From contig JAFQAS010000050.1 of assembly GCA_017399915.1 (NCBI GenBank), positions 62,001 to 126,000 of the forward strand: 64,000 bases of DNA, read 5' to 3'. This document shows, piece after piece, positions 8,295-17,713 of this stretch (its first letter is position 1; each line of letters opens with the position of its first letter). A program made the translations under genes and the position numbers. The DNA comes from Muribaculaceae bacterium. GTDB lineage: Bacteria > Bacteroidota > Bacteroidia > Bacteroidales > Muribaculaceae. The notes under the pieces were generated by a model. It was given only the letters and a program-made list of their open reading frames with translations. It ran no database searches and had not been told where the DNA came from.

Positions 8295-10589
8295 ATGGTG
8301 AAAATGACCGACATATTATATAAGATGCTGACAATAGCGTTTGTCGCTATTGTTGCGGTGTCGTGTTCGACAACAAAGCGACTTAGTGTTGATGACCCAT
8401 TATACACCGGTGTGAAACGTGTGAAGATTGAGGAACCCGACGGCGAAAAAATGCCTTCTGATATAAAGTCGCAAGTGAAAGATGCTATCGATGTAACACC
8501 TAATAATAGCATGTTTTCTCCATATGTGCGACACCCATTCCCAATAGGCTTGTGGGTGTATAATAATTGGAATGAATCATCAACAGGACTAAAACATTGG
8601 CTTTATGAAAAGTTGGTTGAAGAACCGGTGTTGTTGTCAGATGTGCGTCCCGATGCACGTGTGAAAATGATAAATGAGATTCTTGAAAATAACGGATACT
8701 TTGACGCGAAGGTTGATTATGAGCTGATTAAAGGTAAAAATCCCAAGAAGGTGAGAATTGCATATGATGTGCAGAGTGGTCCGAGTTATCGTATCGATTC
8801 AGTGGTATTGTTGCCCGACACATCACATCTAAATCATATAATCGATTCGGTTGCAATAAAGTCGAAATTGTTGGCTAAAGGGGTGAGATATTGTACCGAT
8901 TCGTTAAGTGAACTTCGCACGGTGATAGCTAATCAAGTGCGAAATAGAGGATATTATTATTTCCAACCCGATTATATCACATATCTTGCTGATAGCACTA
9001 TTACTCCGCAAAGGATTATGTTGAAAATGACTTTTGCTGAAGACACCCCTCCCGAAGCATATCGTCGATATGTGACAGGCGATGTGACAATTTATGTGCA
9101 TCGAAATGAGGGGGGAGGGACTCCCGACACAATTAAGACCTCGCGAGGCACAATTGTGCAGATGCAACCTTCGAGATTGCGTCATAATTTGATTCCCGAA
9201 TGTGTGACTTTTAGAGAAGGACGCGTGTTCTCGGTAAGGACAATGAACCGCACGCAAACAAATTTGTCGCGATTGGGCATATTTAAAGATATAAACATAA
9301 AAATAACCCCCGATTCTACGACATCAAATAATCGTTTGAATGTTGATATCGCATGTACGCAAGATGCTCCGCTTGAGGCTGTGTTTGAGGTGAATGCCAC
9401 TTCAAAATCAAATAGTTATCTCGGGCCGGGAATGTCTATAGGGCTTACTAATAAAAACCTTTTTGGAGGAGGCGAACAGTTTAATGTGAGTTTGCGTGGA
9501 GCGTATGAATGGCAAACAGGACGCGATCGCAGTTCGGTATTTAATTCCTATGAATTTGGGATCAACACCTCATTGTCGTTCCCTCGATTGCTCGCACCCG
9601 GATTTATTCCTCGCAGTCGAAGAGCTCTTAATTGGACACGTTTGACTCTTGATGCCGAAGTCCTAAATCGTCCGCATTATTTCAGAATGGCTCAGTTTAA
9701 TGCGGCGATGAGCTATGACTGGCAAGCAAATAGATATGCTACAAACACGTTGACCTTAGGTAAAGTTACATATACAAAATTAATAAAAACAACCGAGGCT
9801 TTTGATTCTATAATGGGCGAAAATCAAGCTATCGCACAAAGTTTTCAAGATCAATTTGTGCCACAAATAGCTTATTCATACACCTACGACCGCCGAATAG
9901 ATAAGAACAATGCTATAAATTGGCAATTTACGGTGCAAGAAGCCGGAAATCTATGTTGGGCGTTATGGGAGCTTGCGGGTAGTGAGGGCGAAAAACGAAT
10001 GTTTAATACTCCATTCTCTCAATTTATAAAGGGCTCAACTCAAATAGTGTTTAATTGTCGATTGAAGGGTGATCATTGGTTTTATACAAGAGCTGCAGTG
10101 GGTGCTGTGCATGCTTATGGAAATTCATCGCAAGTGCCATATAGTGAGCAATTCTATGTGGGTGGGGCAAACTCAGTGAGAGCTTTTACTGTTCGCTCAA
10201 TAGGACCCGGTAGTTATCGTGACCCTAATGCTACAGCCGATGGCTATTTTGACCAAACCGGTACGTTTAAATTTGAAGCCAATGCTGAATATCGATTCCC
10301 TATTTATGGAATTTTTAAAGGTGCACTGTTTTTAGATGCCGGTAATGTGTGGCTATTGGAAGACGACCCACGTCGTCCGGGTGGCCGCTTAAAAGGATCT
10401 CGTTTCTTGCGCGACTTGGCTCTCGGCACCGGATTGGGATTGAGGGTTGATATAGGAATGTTGGTAGTGCGAGGTGACTTGGGTATCGGACTACATGCTC
10501 CATATAATACCGGAAAGAGCGGATATTTTAATATGGAGTCATTTAAGAAATCATTGGCCTTTCACTTGGCGATAGGCTATCCGTTCTAA
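8295..10589 (+). CDS. tamL: TamL: lipidated TamA/BamA-family outer membrane protein
   Basis: A 764-residue Omp85-superfamily protein. Unlike proteobacterial TamA it starts with a lipoprotein signal (FVAIVAVSCSTTKR), the known hallmark of Bacteroidetes TamL. POTRA-like repeats fill roughly residues 90-380 (NGYFDAKVDYELIKGK, RNRGYYYFQPDYITY, RLGIFKDINIKI), followed by the barrel with the D15-type surface antigen region (GGANSVRAFTVRSIGPGSYRDP, FLDAGNVWLL) and a terminal Phe (LAIGYPF), the usual outer-membrane insertion signal. It directly follows tamB, so the two form an operon. An alternative internal start (ATG at 8304) would shorten it by three residues. Confidence 0.87.
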   Translation: MVKMTDILYKMLTIAFVAIVAVSCSTTKRLSVDDPLYTGVKRVKIEEPDGEKMPSDIKSQVKDAIDVTPNNSMFSPYVRHPFPIGLWVYNNWNESSTGLKHWLYEKLVEEPVLLSDVRPDARVKMINEILENNGYFDAKVDYELIKGKNPKKVRIAYDVQSGPSYRIDSVVLLPDTSHLNHIIDSVAIKSKLLAKGVRYCTDSLSELRTVIANQVRNRGYYYFQPDYITYLADSTITPQRIMLKMTFAEDTPPEAYRRYVTGDVTIYVHRNEGGGTPDTIKTSRGTIVQMQPSRLRHNLIPECVTFREGRVFSVRTMNRTQTNLSRLGIFKDINIKITPDSTTSNNRLNVDIACTQDAPLEAVFEVNATSKSNSYLGPGMSIGLTNKNLFGGGEQFNVSLRGAYEWQTGRDRSSVFNSYEFGINTSLSFPRLLAPGFIPRSRRALNWTRLTLDAEVLNRPHYFRMAQFNAAMSYDWQANRYATNTLTLGKVTYTKLIKTTEAFDSIMGENQAIAQSFQDQFVPQIAYSYTYDRRIDKNNAINWQFTVQEAGNLCWALWELAGSEGEKRMFNTPFSQFIKGSTQIVFNCRLKGDHWFYTRAAVGAVHAYGNSSQVPYSEQFYVGGANSVRAFTVRSIGPGSYRDPNATADGYFDQTGTFKFEANAEYRFPIYGIFKGALFLDAGNVWLLEDDPRRPGGRLKGSRFLRDLALGTGLGLRVDIGMLVVRGDLGIGLHAPYNTGKSGYFNMESFKKSLAFHLAIGYPF

Positions 10590-10622
10590 GCAATTAATTT
10601 ATAAAGGAAGTTAGAATAGAAA

Positions 10623-10658
10623 GCAAAACATTTCAATGAGTAGATTGTAATGTTTTGC
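10623..10658 (+). terminator. Possible terminator after tamB-tamL
   Basis: GCAAAACATT (10623-10632) and AATGTTTTGC (10649-10658) form a 10 bp AT-rich stem, followed by CGTTTTACGG. There is no long T-run, so the call is tentative. Confidence 0.4.
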
Positions 10659-10762
10659 CGTTTTACGGCATTATTATGTCAGTTTCAATGAAAAAACAAA
10701 TCAATAATTCTATAATCGAGTTAAAAAGGGCGAAATATGTGGGTTAATCGCTCGCGATTTGC

Positions 10763-10770
10763 TATCTTTG
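10763..10770 (+). promoter_or_regulatory. -7 element of lptD
   Basis: TATCTTTG, a perfect TAnnTTTG match, 29 bp before the TTG start of lptD. No clear TTTG is present at the -33 position. Confidence 0.55.
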
Positions 10771-10799
10771 CACTTTAGAATTTATTTGGAAAATTTTTC

Positions 10800-13523
10800 T
10801 TGAGAAAAGCTCAATATTATATATTATCATTGTTAATGCTGTTGACATTCAATGTCGGTGCTCAAACTTCTGTAACTGAAGATGAAACCGATGTGGATTC
10901 AGTGGCATATGCCGATACATTGAACCTTGAAAAATTGTTCCCTGACGAAGAACCATCGCCGGTTGATACCACGCAAAAATCGCGTATCCGTCGAGTAAAA
11001 GTCGATCTCGACAATCAAGTGGAATTCTCGGCAAATGACTCTATCGTGATGACGGGGCAAAATCAAGTGGTTTTATATGGTAAAGGATCGGTGAAATATG
11101 GCGGATTAAAACTTGATGCCGAACATATCGATATGGATATGGATAGCAGTCTTGTATATGCAGTCGGTCGTAGAGACTCGGTGGGTGAGTGGATTGGTAA
11201 GCCTGTGTTTGACGAAGGGAGTGCCACTTATGAAACCGAAACCATGAAGTATAATTTCAAAACTAAGAAAGGTTATATCACCAATGTAATCACTGAGCAA
11301 GGCGAAGGATATCTCACCGGTGGCGAAACCAAGAAGATGGAAGATGATACTTACTATTTGAAAAATGGTCGTTACACCACTTGCGACAACCATGATTGTC
11401 CTCACTTCTATTTCCAAGTAACCAAAGGAAAGATGCGCCCCAATAAAGATATTGTTACCGGTCCCACTTACATGGTGCTTTCGGGATTGCCATTGCCCAT
11501 CGCTGTGCCGTTTGGTTATTTCCCATTCTCTAAGAAATATTCTTCGGGGATACTGGTGCCAACATTTGGTGATGACTACCAACGAGGATTTTATCTAAGT
11601 GATGGGGGATATTATTTCGCGATAAATGATAATATTGACCTTGCTCTCACCGGTGAAATCTATACAAAAGGTTCGTGGGGATTGAAAGCTCGCTCAAATT
11701 ATGTGAAGCGTTATAAATTTTCAGGTAATTTTGACATCAGCTACATCAAGTCAATATATGGCGATAAAGGTATGCCCGATTATTCGAGCCAAACTAACTT
11801 CCAAATCCTTTGGAGTCACACTCAAGATGCAAAGGCAAATCCAAACCTTAACCTATCGGCAAGTGTGAACTTCACTACCAGTGGCTATACCCGAAATGAC
11901 TTGAATAGCTATTATAGCAACGCCTTTACCGAAAATACCAAGAGTAGCTCGGTGAACATGACATATCGATTCCCTCAATCAAAATGGTCATTGTCGACAA
12001 CCCTCAATGTGGCTCAACGCACACAAGACTCTACCTTGTCGGTATCGTTCCCAAATGTCACTATCTCAATGTCGCAAGTGTATCCATTTAAACGCAAAAA
12101 AGCTGTTGGAGAGGAAAAATGGTATGAGAAGATACGTATGTCATATTCAGGCCAATTCCAAAACTCATTGACGGCTAATCAAGATGAATTTTTTAAGAAA
12201 AACATTGTTAAGGATTGGCGAAATGGCATGAAGCACTCAATTCCCATTTCGGCGACTTTCAACTTGTTTAAATATATAAACTTTACTCCGCAAATCTCAT
12301 TTACCGACCGCATGTATACCAACAAGGTGCGCCGTCAATGGGATCCTAATGCGGCAGTCGAGGTGTGTGACACAACGTATAATTTCTATAACGTGTGGGA
12401 CTTCTCGGCGTCAATGTCGCTCGATACAAAGATTTATGGTTTCTATCAACCATTGCCTTTCTTGGGGAATAAGGTGAAGATGATTCGTCACGTGTTGACC
12501 CCTACAATCTCATTCACTGCATCGCCCGACTTCTCATCAAGTTTCTTTGGCTATTATGGTTCATACCAGTATACCGACCCAAATGGTAAAACTCAATCAC
12601 GCAAATATTCGCTCTTCCCAAATAGCTTGTTCGGTGTGCCCGGACAGGGGAAAACAGGTGCGGTCTCAGTGTCGCTTGCCAACAATGTGGAGATGAAAGT
12701 GCGCGATGATAATGATAGTATTAGTGAGAAAAAAGTGTCGTTGATAGAGAACTTTACGGTGTCGCAAAGCTATAACTTTGCTGCCGACTCGTTGAATTGG
12801 AGTAATATCAACACCTCGTTAAATCTTCGATTGGTGAAGAACTTCAACCTCAATCTATCGGCCGTGTGGGACGTTTATACATATCAACTAAACGAATATG
12901 GCAACCCTGTGCGTGTTAATATCCCTCGATGGAAAGCCGGTAAGGGGCTTGGACGCTTGTCAAGTACAGGTACATCATTCTCATATACATTCAATAACGA
13001 CACTTTTAAACGGAAATCCAAAGATGATGCCGCATCGGGTGATTCTTCGCCGGATATTGATGATGGAAGTGACCAACAAAGCGAAGCTGAGGAATCGGGC
13101 CGTTCTCGCTATTCAAAGAAGAAAGGCGACTTGCCTACCGATGAAGATGGATACATGAAATGGAGTGTGCCCTGGAATCTTACAGTCAACTATTCGGTGA
13201 GCTATGGGTATGGTGAATTTGATAAGAATAAACTCGAATATAAGAGTAGGATAACCCAAAATCTAAGTTTCTCTGGGAATATACGCCCTACAAAGAACTG
13301 GAACTTCGGATTTACGGCGAGTTATAACTTTGATACAGGCAAAATTGCATATATGAACTGTAATATCTCGCGCGACCTTCACTGTTTCTCAATGCGTGCA
13401 AGCTTCGTGCCTGTAGGTCCATATAAGTCATATAACTTCCACATCTCAGTGAAATCATCAATGCTATCCGACCTCAAGTATCAAAAACGCTCATCACTCT
13501 CAAATGGCGTGAATTGGTATTAA
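10800..13523 (+). CDS. lptD: LPS-assembly protein LptD (OstA family)
   Basis: A 907-residue outer-membrane protein. The start is a TTG (10800): it is the only initiation codon that supplies the basic n-region (RKAQYY) ahead of the hydrophobic LLMLLTFNVGAQ signal peptide. An OstA/LptA-like jellyroll follows (about residues 75-200: VVLYGKGSVKYGGLKLDAEHIDMD, TCDNHDCPHFYFQVTKGKMRP) and then the LptD barrel, beginning at GLPLPIAVPFGYFPF. A charged Ser/Asp/Lys insertion lies near residues 740-785. LptD inserts LPS or lipooligosaccharide in the outer leaflet. Neighbours tamB/tamL also act in outer-membrane biogenesis. A non-ATG start is the main oddity. Confidence 0.87.
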   Translation: MRKAQYYILSLLMLLTFNVGAQTSVTEDETDVDSVAYADTLNLEKLFPDEEPSPVDTTQKSRIRRVKVDLDNQVEFSANDSIVMTGQNQVVLYGKGSVKYGGLKLDAEHIDMDMDSSLVYAVGRRDSVGEWIGKPVFDEGSATYETETMKYNFKTKKGYITNVITEQGEGYLTGGETKKMEDDTYYLKNGRYTTCDNHDCPHFYFQVTKGKMRPNKDIVTGPTYMVLSGLPLPIAVPFGYFPFSKKYSSGILVPTFGDDYQRGFYLSDGGYYFAINDNIDLALTGEIYTKGSWGLKARSNYVKRYKFSGNFDISYIKSIYGDKGMPDYSSQTNFQILWSHTQDAKANPNLNLSASVNFTTSGYTRNDLNSYYSNAFTENTKSSSVNMTYRFPQSKWSLSTTLNVAQRTQDSTLSVSFPNVTISMSQVYPFKRKKAVGEEKWYEKIRMSYSGQFQNSLTANQDEFFKKNIVKDWRNGMKHSIPISATFNLFKYINFTPQISFTDRMYTNKVRRQWDPNAAVEVCDTTYNFYNVWDFSASMSLDTKIYGFYQPLPFLGNKVKMIRHVLTPTISFTASPDFSSSFFGYYGSYQYTDPNGKTQSRKYSLFPNSLFGVPGQGKTGAVSVSLANNVEMKVRDDNDSISEKKVSLIENFTVSQSYNFAADSLNWSNINTSLNLRLVKNFNLNLSAVWDVYTYQLNEYGNPVRVNIPRWKAGKGLGRLSSTGTSFSYTFNNDTFKRKSKDDAASGDSSPDIDDGSDQQSEAEESGRSRYSKKKGDLPTDEDGYMKWSVPWNLTVNYSVSYGYGEFDKNKLEYKSRITQNLSFSGNIRPTKNWNFGFTASYNFDTGKIAYMNCNISRDLHCFSMRASFVPVGPYKSYNFHISVKSSMLSDLKYQKRSSLSNGVNWY

Positions 13524-13537
13524 TAAGTAAAAAGAAT

Positions 13538-14545
13538 ATGACAAAGCAAGAATCAACAATGTTGAAAGGTGTGGCGATCTTATTTATGATATTTGGTCAC
13601 TTATTCCTTCATCCTGAGTTGGCAAATGAAATGTATATCCCATTGTTTTGTTTGAATGGACTTTCTATTGAAAATATAATGACAAGAGCAACAGGTCCAG
13701 TTGGTTTCTATCTTTTATTGGGAGGATATGGTATGTATTATATATATAAGAATAGGGGGGTAAAGAATCAGTTGCCTCGAATTCGTAATTTATATATTAA
13801 TTTTTGGATAGTATTATTACTATTTGTTTTAATTGGATATTTTATTCACCCTAATGCATATCCTGGTTCATTTGGATTATTTATAAATAATGCTACAGGA
13901 TTCAATACAACTTATAATGGAGAATGGTGGTTCTTGTTGCCATATTCATTGTTGGTGTTATCTTCATATTGGGTGTTTCAGTTTGTGGATAAATATAATC
14001 CATTATTGGTTGTACTATGTTGTTTGCTTGGTTTGTTTGCCACATCATTTGTCATAAGCCGTTTTGGCGCGGATTATTTGTATTCACATAAGTTAAGGTA
14101 TAATTTGTTTTTGTATTTTCATTTATTGTGGGAATTTGTTATCGGAGCAATGTTGTTGAAAATGGATTTCTTTGGCAAGTCGAAGACAAAAATACAGAAA
14201 TACTTAACAAAAGATATATACATACTAATTGCACTTATTTTATTGATTGCAGTTCGATGCATATTTGATACAAGTGCAGTTCATATCTTCTACGTTGTTA
14301 CATTTATTGCGTTATTCCTATCAATATCTCGATGGAGCTTTATAGACAAAAGCTTGTCATTTTTTGGGACATATTCGATGAATATGTGGTTTATTCATAC
14401 TTGTATTTATTACCTGTTTAAAGATTTTATATATGGATTTAAATATCCAATAATTATTTACACGGTAGTTGTAGTATTGAGTTTAATATTTGCAATATTT
14501 GTTACAAAAATTGCAAATATTGTAATCCCTAAAGCTCGTAAATAA
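13538..14545 (+). CDS. Acyltransferase family 3 membrane protein
   Basis: A 335-residue polytopic protein with about ten hydrophobic segments. Start set at ATG 13538 (MTKQESTMLKG), 14 bp after the lptD stop; an in-frame TTG at 13514 would overlap lptD. The first membrane segment, LKGVAILFMIFGHLFLHP, contains the family's essential His. Acyltransferase-3 proteins transfer acetyl or other acyl groups to surface sugars or lipids. Its place directly behind lptD suggests modification of LPS or another glycan (inference). By eye its codons are more AT-rich (many TTA, ATA) than those of lptD, which may indicate separate ancestry. It converges tail to tail with the HD gene, with 6 bp between the stops. 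Confidence 0.75.
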   Translation: MTKQESTMLKGVAILFMIFGHLFLHPELANEMYIPLFCLNGLSIENIMTRATGPVGFYLLLGGYGMYYIYKNRGVKNQLPRIRNLYINFWIVLLLFVLIGYFIHPNAYPGSFGLFINNATGFNTTYNGEWWFLLPYSLLVLSSYWVFQFVDKYNPLLVVLCCLLGLFATSFVISRFGADYLYSHKLRYNLFLYFHLLWEFVIGAMLLKMDFFGKSKTKIQKYLTKDIYILIALILLIAVRCIFDTSAVHIFYVVTFIALFLSISRWSFIDKSLSFFGTYSMNMWFIHTCIYYLFKDFIYGFKYPIIIYTVVVVLSLIFAIFVTKIANIVIPKARK

Positions 14546-14551
14546 TACGGA

Positions 14552-15091
14552 TTATTTAAACAGTTTATGTAATTCGTCGAAGCGGGAGAGGCTTTCGGGG
14601 GAGTGGCGGGCCATTGAGGCTCTTACCTTGTCGAGTGGCTTTTCTTGCATTTTCCCGCTTTTGGAGTAGAATTTATCGGCATAGCATATGAGCTTTTCAA
14701 GCATCGTTTCAGGGAGGTAGTCTTTCCGGGGTAATGGCAGTTGTTGACGATCTATGTCATCTATTGTAAGCCCGGCACCGGTGTGCCTTTCGGCAACTCG
14801 TGCTATTGCTTCATCTACTCCTTCTTGGCGTAGTAAGTCGGCACCTAATATGCCGTGACAAATGTAATGTTCCGAGCCATGACACTCAATATCGGGAGCG
14901 TTGGTGAGGAATATGCCTATATCGTGGAGCATAGCGGCCGCTTCTACTATGTCATGTGGTATGTCGAGATTGCATCTACTAGCTATCTCAAGAGCCTTAT
15001 CTGCCACTTGTCGACTATGTAGAATAAAAATCCCGCGGCACTTAGTGCCGGCGGGATAATATTTATCAATAATAGCTTGATAATCCATCAT
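14552..15091 (-). CDS. HD-domain phosphohydrolase
   Basis: A 179-residue soluble protein of the HD superfamily (metal-dependent phosphohydrolases). Metal ligands visible: His25 in FILHSRQVADKALEIA, the paired His56-Asp57 in AAAMLHDIGIF, and downstream His residues in SEHYICHGILGADLLRQEG and AERHTGAG. The order matches small single-domain uncharacterised HD proteins of Bacteroidetes. Substrate is unknown; nucleotides are typical of the superfamily. Two adjacent ATGs (15091 and 15088) are possible starts. A short AT-rich palindromic intergenic repeat separates it from ilvE. Confidence 0.8.
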   Translation of the reverse strand: MMDYQAIIDKYYPAGTKCRGIFILHSRQVADKALEIASRCNLDIPHDIVEAAAMLHDIGIFLTNAPDIECHGSEHYICHGILGADLLRQEGVDEAIARVAERHTGAGLTIDDIDRQQLPLPRKDYLPETMLEKLICYADKFYSKSGKMQEKPLDKVRASMARHSPESLSRFDELHKLFK

Positions 15092-15130
15092 TTTTAATTA
15101 TGCATTATAAACTATGCATTATGAATTGAA
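15087..15130. repeat. AT-rich dispersed intergenic repeat (copy 1)
   Basis: The gap contains TAATTATGCATTATAAACTA then TGCATTATGAATT, a near-palindromic motif found again at about 20757-20803, 31122-31193, 59623-59650 and 60833-60862. It is not coding. Confidence 0.5.
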
Positions 15131-15134
15131 AAGA

Positions 15135-16157
15135 TTACTCTACGATTGTGTTCCAACCATGAATATCCTCTTCTTCGCCGAGTTGAATGCCACGAAGTTT
15201 GTTGTAAAGAGCTGTTACCACAGGGCCGGGTTCGCCATTCTTTGAAATAACATATTTCTTGTCGAGGTCAAGGTCGTGAATTTCACCGATAGGCGATGCC
15301 ACAGCGGCAGTGCCACAAGCGGCAGCTTCTTGAATAGTGTCGAGCTCTTCAAGAGGAATTTGGCGACATTCCACCTCAATGCCCATGTCCTTAGCGATTT
15401 GTTGAAGGCTCATGTTGGTGATAGAGGGAAGAATTGATTCCGACGCCGGAGTGATATATTTGCCATCTTTGATAGCCAAGAAGTTGGCAGGACCACATTC
15501 GTCGATATATTTCTTTTCTTTTGGGTCGAGATAAAGCACTGCTGAATATCCAAGTTCGTGAGCCTTTTCGCCGGCTTCGAGACTTGCAGCATAGTTTCCA
15601 CCCACTTTCCAGCGACCTGTACCTTTAGGCGCTACACGGTCAAATTCTCGCATGATGCAGATGTTGGTATTCTTAAATCCACCTTTAAAGTAAGGACCTA
15701 CGGGAGTTACAAGAACGAGGAATAGATATTCGCTTGAAGGTTTCACTCCCACTTGAGCTGAAATACCTATTTCGAGTGGACGGATATAGAGTGACGCGCC
15801 GCTACCATAGGGAGGAACGAAACGCTCGTTGAGTTTAACAACACGTTTCACCATGTCGCAGAATAATTCCACAGGGATTGGTTGCATTTTAATACCTTCG
15901 GCCGAAGTGATGATGCGTTTAGCATTTTCTTCAAGACGGAAGATGCGCACTTTACCATCTTTACCACGGAAAGCCTTTAATCCTTCGAAGATTTCTTGAC
16001 CATAGTGGAGGCAAGTTGATGCCATGTGTATGTTGATTGACTCAGAGGTTGATTCTTCGATTTCGCCCCATTTGCCATCTTTGTAGTAACAACGTACGTT
16101 GTAGTCGGTGGGGATATATCCAAATGATAGGTTGCCCCAATCTAATTCTTGTGCCAT
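15135..16157 (-). CDS. ilvE: Branched-chain amino acid aminotransferase
   Basis: A 340-residue fold-type IV PLP aminotransferase. The start is ATG 16157 (MAQELDWGNL), which fits the family; a longer in-frame start at 16193 would lie upstream of the -7 box. The PLP lysine is Lys184 in GRWKVGGNYAASLEAG. Other signatures are HYGQEIFEGLKAF, SGASLYIRPLEIG and YIDECGPANFLAI. It transfers the amino group between glutamate and the 2-oxo acids of Ile, Val and Leu, the last step of the pathway encoded by the neighbouring ilv genes. A TAAATTTG element at 16189..16182 supports its own promoter. Confidence 0.93.
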   Translation of the reverse strand: MAQELDWGNLSFGYIPTDYNVRCYYKDGKWGEIEESTSESINIHMASTCLHYGQEIFEGLKAFRGKDGKVRIFRLEENAKRIITSAEGIKMQPIPVELFCDMVKRVVKLNERFVPPYGSGASLYIRPLEIGISAQVGVKPSSEYLFLVLVTPVGPYFKGGFKNTNICIMREFDRVAPKGTGRWKVGGNYAASLEAGEKAHELGYSAVLYLDPKEKKYIDECGPANFLAIKDGKYITPASESILPSITNMSLQQIAKDMGIEVECRQIPLEELDTIQEAAACGTAAVASPIGEIHDLDLDKKYVISKNGEPGPVVTALYNKLRGIQLGEEEDIHGWNTIVE

Positions 16158-16181
16158 AATGATTGTAAATTTATTCTTTTG

Positions 16182-16189
16182 CAAATTTA
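16182..16189 (-). promoter_or_regulatory. -7 element of ilvE
   Basis: TAAATTTG on the minus strand, 24 bp before the ilvE ATG at 16157; perfect match to TAnnTTTG. No convincing -33 was found. Confidence 0.5.
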
Positions 16190-16232
16190 GCAAATTATCA
16201 CGATATATAGCCGTTTTGTGGCAAAAAATACA

Positions 16233-16436
16233 TTAAATATCCGATTTTGATTTATTTTTCCAAAATTTAATGATATCTGCAATGTTAAATATTAAAAGCA
16301 AACTAAAAATAGCTACTCTCCAATAATGTTTTTCTACAAATAATGATTCATAAATGATAATTAAGCATAGTATAGAAACTATGGTGTCAAGAATAGGGCT
16401 GATATACTTTTTCTTAGAAGTAGGTGACTTTGACAT
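16233..16436 (-). CDS. Small two-helix membrane protein, unknown
   Basis: A 67-residue frame with a basic N-terminus (KSPTSKKKY), two hydrophobic stretches (ILDTIVSILCLIIIYESLF and VAIFSLLLIFNIADIIKFW) and a basic tail (KNKSKSDI), consistent with a small inner-membrane hairpin protein. A perfect -7 box TAAATTTG lies at 16472..16465, 28 bp upstream, which supports a real gene. No family recognised. It sits between ilvE and the ilvC terminator and has no evident link to amino-acid synthesis. Confidence 0.5.
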   Translation of the reverse strand: MSKSPTSKKKYISPILDTIVSILCLIIIYESLFVEKHYWRVAIFSLLLIFNIADIIKFWKNKSKSDI

Positions 16437-16464
16437 GTTTGCTGTGATTTGATTAATATTACTG

Positions 16465-16472
16465 CAAATTTA
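16465..16472 (-). promoter_or_regulatory. -7 element for the small membrane protein
   Basis: TAAATTTG on the minus strand, 28 bp before ATG 16436; perfect match to the Bacteroidetes -7 consensus. Confidence 0.45.
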
Positions 16473-16508
16473 GCGATTAATAGCGACATAGAGCAGTGTG
16501 CTTATAAA

Positions 16509-16542
16509 AAAGTGCGACACTCAACGTTGAGTATCGCACTTT
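16509..16542 (-). terminator. Terminator of the ilv cluster
   Basis: A 34 nt near-perfect palindrome (AAAGTGCGA...TCGCACTTT, centre CAACGTTG) just after the ilvC stop. On the minus strand it is followed by a T-run (TTTTTTATAAG), so it ends the ilvC transcript. Confidence 0.75.
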
Positions 16543-16572
16543 GCGTTATTTATATCTCTGAGAGATTGTAGA

Positions 16573-17616
16573 TTAGTTGTTTTCGGGACGAAGTTTACGA
16601 ACAGTAACAGCTGTTTGCCACATTTCGCTTTCGCGAAGAGCTTTGAGTTCTTCTTCGAGTTTTTCGCGATAATCGGGTTGAGAGTTGCTGTCGATTGAGA
16701 TTTGAGCTTCGTTACCTGATTTTACGCTATCATAAAGTTGTTGAACAACCGGTTTGATTGCATCGTGGAATGGACCCATCCAGTCGAGAGCACCACGTTG
16801 AGCTGTTGTTGAGCAGTTAGCATACATCCAGTCCATACCGTTTTTAGCGAAGAGAGGCATCAATGATTGAGTCAATTCTTCAACTGTTTCGTTGAATGCT
16901 TCAGAAGGAGTGTGGCCGTTTTCACGGAGCACTTCGTATTGAGCGAGCAACAAACCTTGGATAGCACCCATCAATGAACCACGTTCACCTGTGAGGTCAG
17001 AAGTAGCTTCACGTTCGATAGTAGTTTCGAAGAGGTAACCTGAACCGATACCGATACCGAGAGCAAGAGCGCGGTCAGTTGCACGACCTGTAACGTCTTG
17101 AGAAACTGCATATGAAGAGTTCAAACCGCGGCCTTCGAGGAACATTGTACGCAATGATGTACCTGAACCTTTAGGAGCAACGAGGATAACGTCAACATCA
17201 GCAGGAGGAACTACGCCTGTGCGGTCGCTCCAAGTGAGTGCGAAACCATGTGAGAAGTAAAGAGCCTTACCTGGAGTAAGATATTGTTTGAGGGTAGGCC
17301 ATACCGACATTACAGCAGCGTCAGAAAGAAGACACATGATGATAGTACCTTTTTCGCAAGCTTCTTCGATGCTGAAAAGTGTTTCGCCAGGAACCCAACC
17401 GTCGTTGATTGCTTTTTCAAATGTTTTACCTTGACGTTGACCAACGATTACATTGAAACCATTGTCACGAAGGTTCATACTTTGACCGGGGCCTTGAACG
17501 CCATAACCGATCACAGCTATAGTTTCGTCTTTTAAAATTTCACGAGCTTTTTCTAAGGGAAATTCTTCGCGGAGGATTACATTTTCTTCAACTCCGCCAA
17601 AATTCATTTTTGCCAT
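16573..17616 (-). CDS. ilvC: Ketol-acid reductoisomerase
   Basis: A 347-residue class I KARI, second step of the Ile/Val pathway: it converts acetolactate or acetohydroxybutyrate to the dihydroxy acid with NAD(P)H and Mg2+. The Rossmann motif is AVIGYGVQGPGQSMNLRDNG, with the cofactor loop VGQRQGKTFEKA. Metal-site and C-terminal signatures are DLTGERGSLMGAIQG and EAFNETVEELTQSLMP. It is the last gene of the ilv group, 97 bp after the thioesterase, and has its own promoter at 17683..17653, so it can be expressed apart from ilvDBN. Confidence 0.95.
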   Translation of the reverse strand: MAKMNFGGVEENVILREEFPLEKAREILKDETIAVIGYGVQGPGQSMNLRDNGFNVIVGQRQGKTFEKAINDGWVPGETLFSIEEACEKGTIIMCLLSDAAVMSVWPTLKQYLTPGKALYFSHGFALTWSDRTGVVPPADVDVILVAPKGSGTSLRTMFLEGRGLNSSYAVSQDVTGRATDRALALGIGIGSGYLFETTIEREATSDLTGERGSLMGAIQGLLLAQYEVLRENGHTPSEAFNETVEELTQSLMPLFAKNGMDWMYANCSTTAQRGALDWMGPFHDAIKPVVQQLYDSVKSGNEAQISIDSNSQPDYREKLEEELKALRESEMWQTAVTVRKLRPENN

Positions 17617-17652
17617 AATTGAATGTTATATTAGTTTTGTATGATTTTGTTG

Positions 17653-17683
17653 CAAATTTACGGCTTTTATCGCAAATTAGCAA
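17653..17683 (-). promoter_or_regulatory. ilvC promoter
   Basis: On the minus strand TTG (17683..17681), 20 bp, then TAAATTTG (17660..17653): correct spacing and a perfect -7 box, 36 bp before the ilvC ATG. Confidence 0.6.
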
Positions 17684-17713
17684 CAAAATGCAATTAAATA
17701 TTTAATTTTTGTG

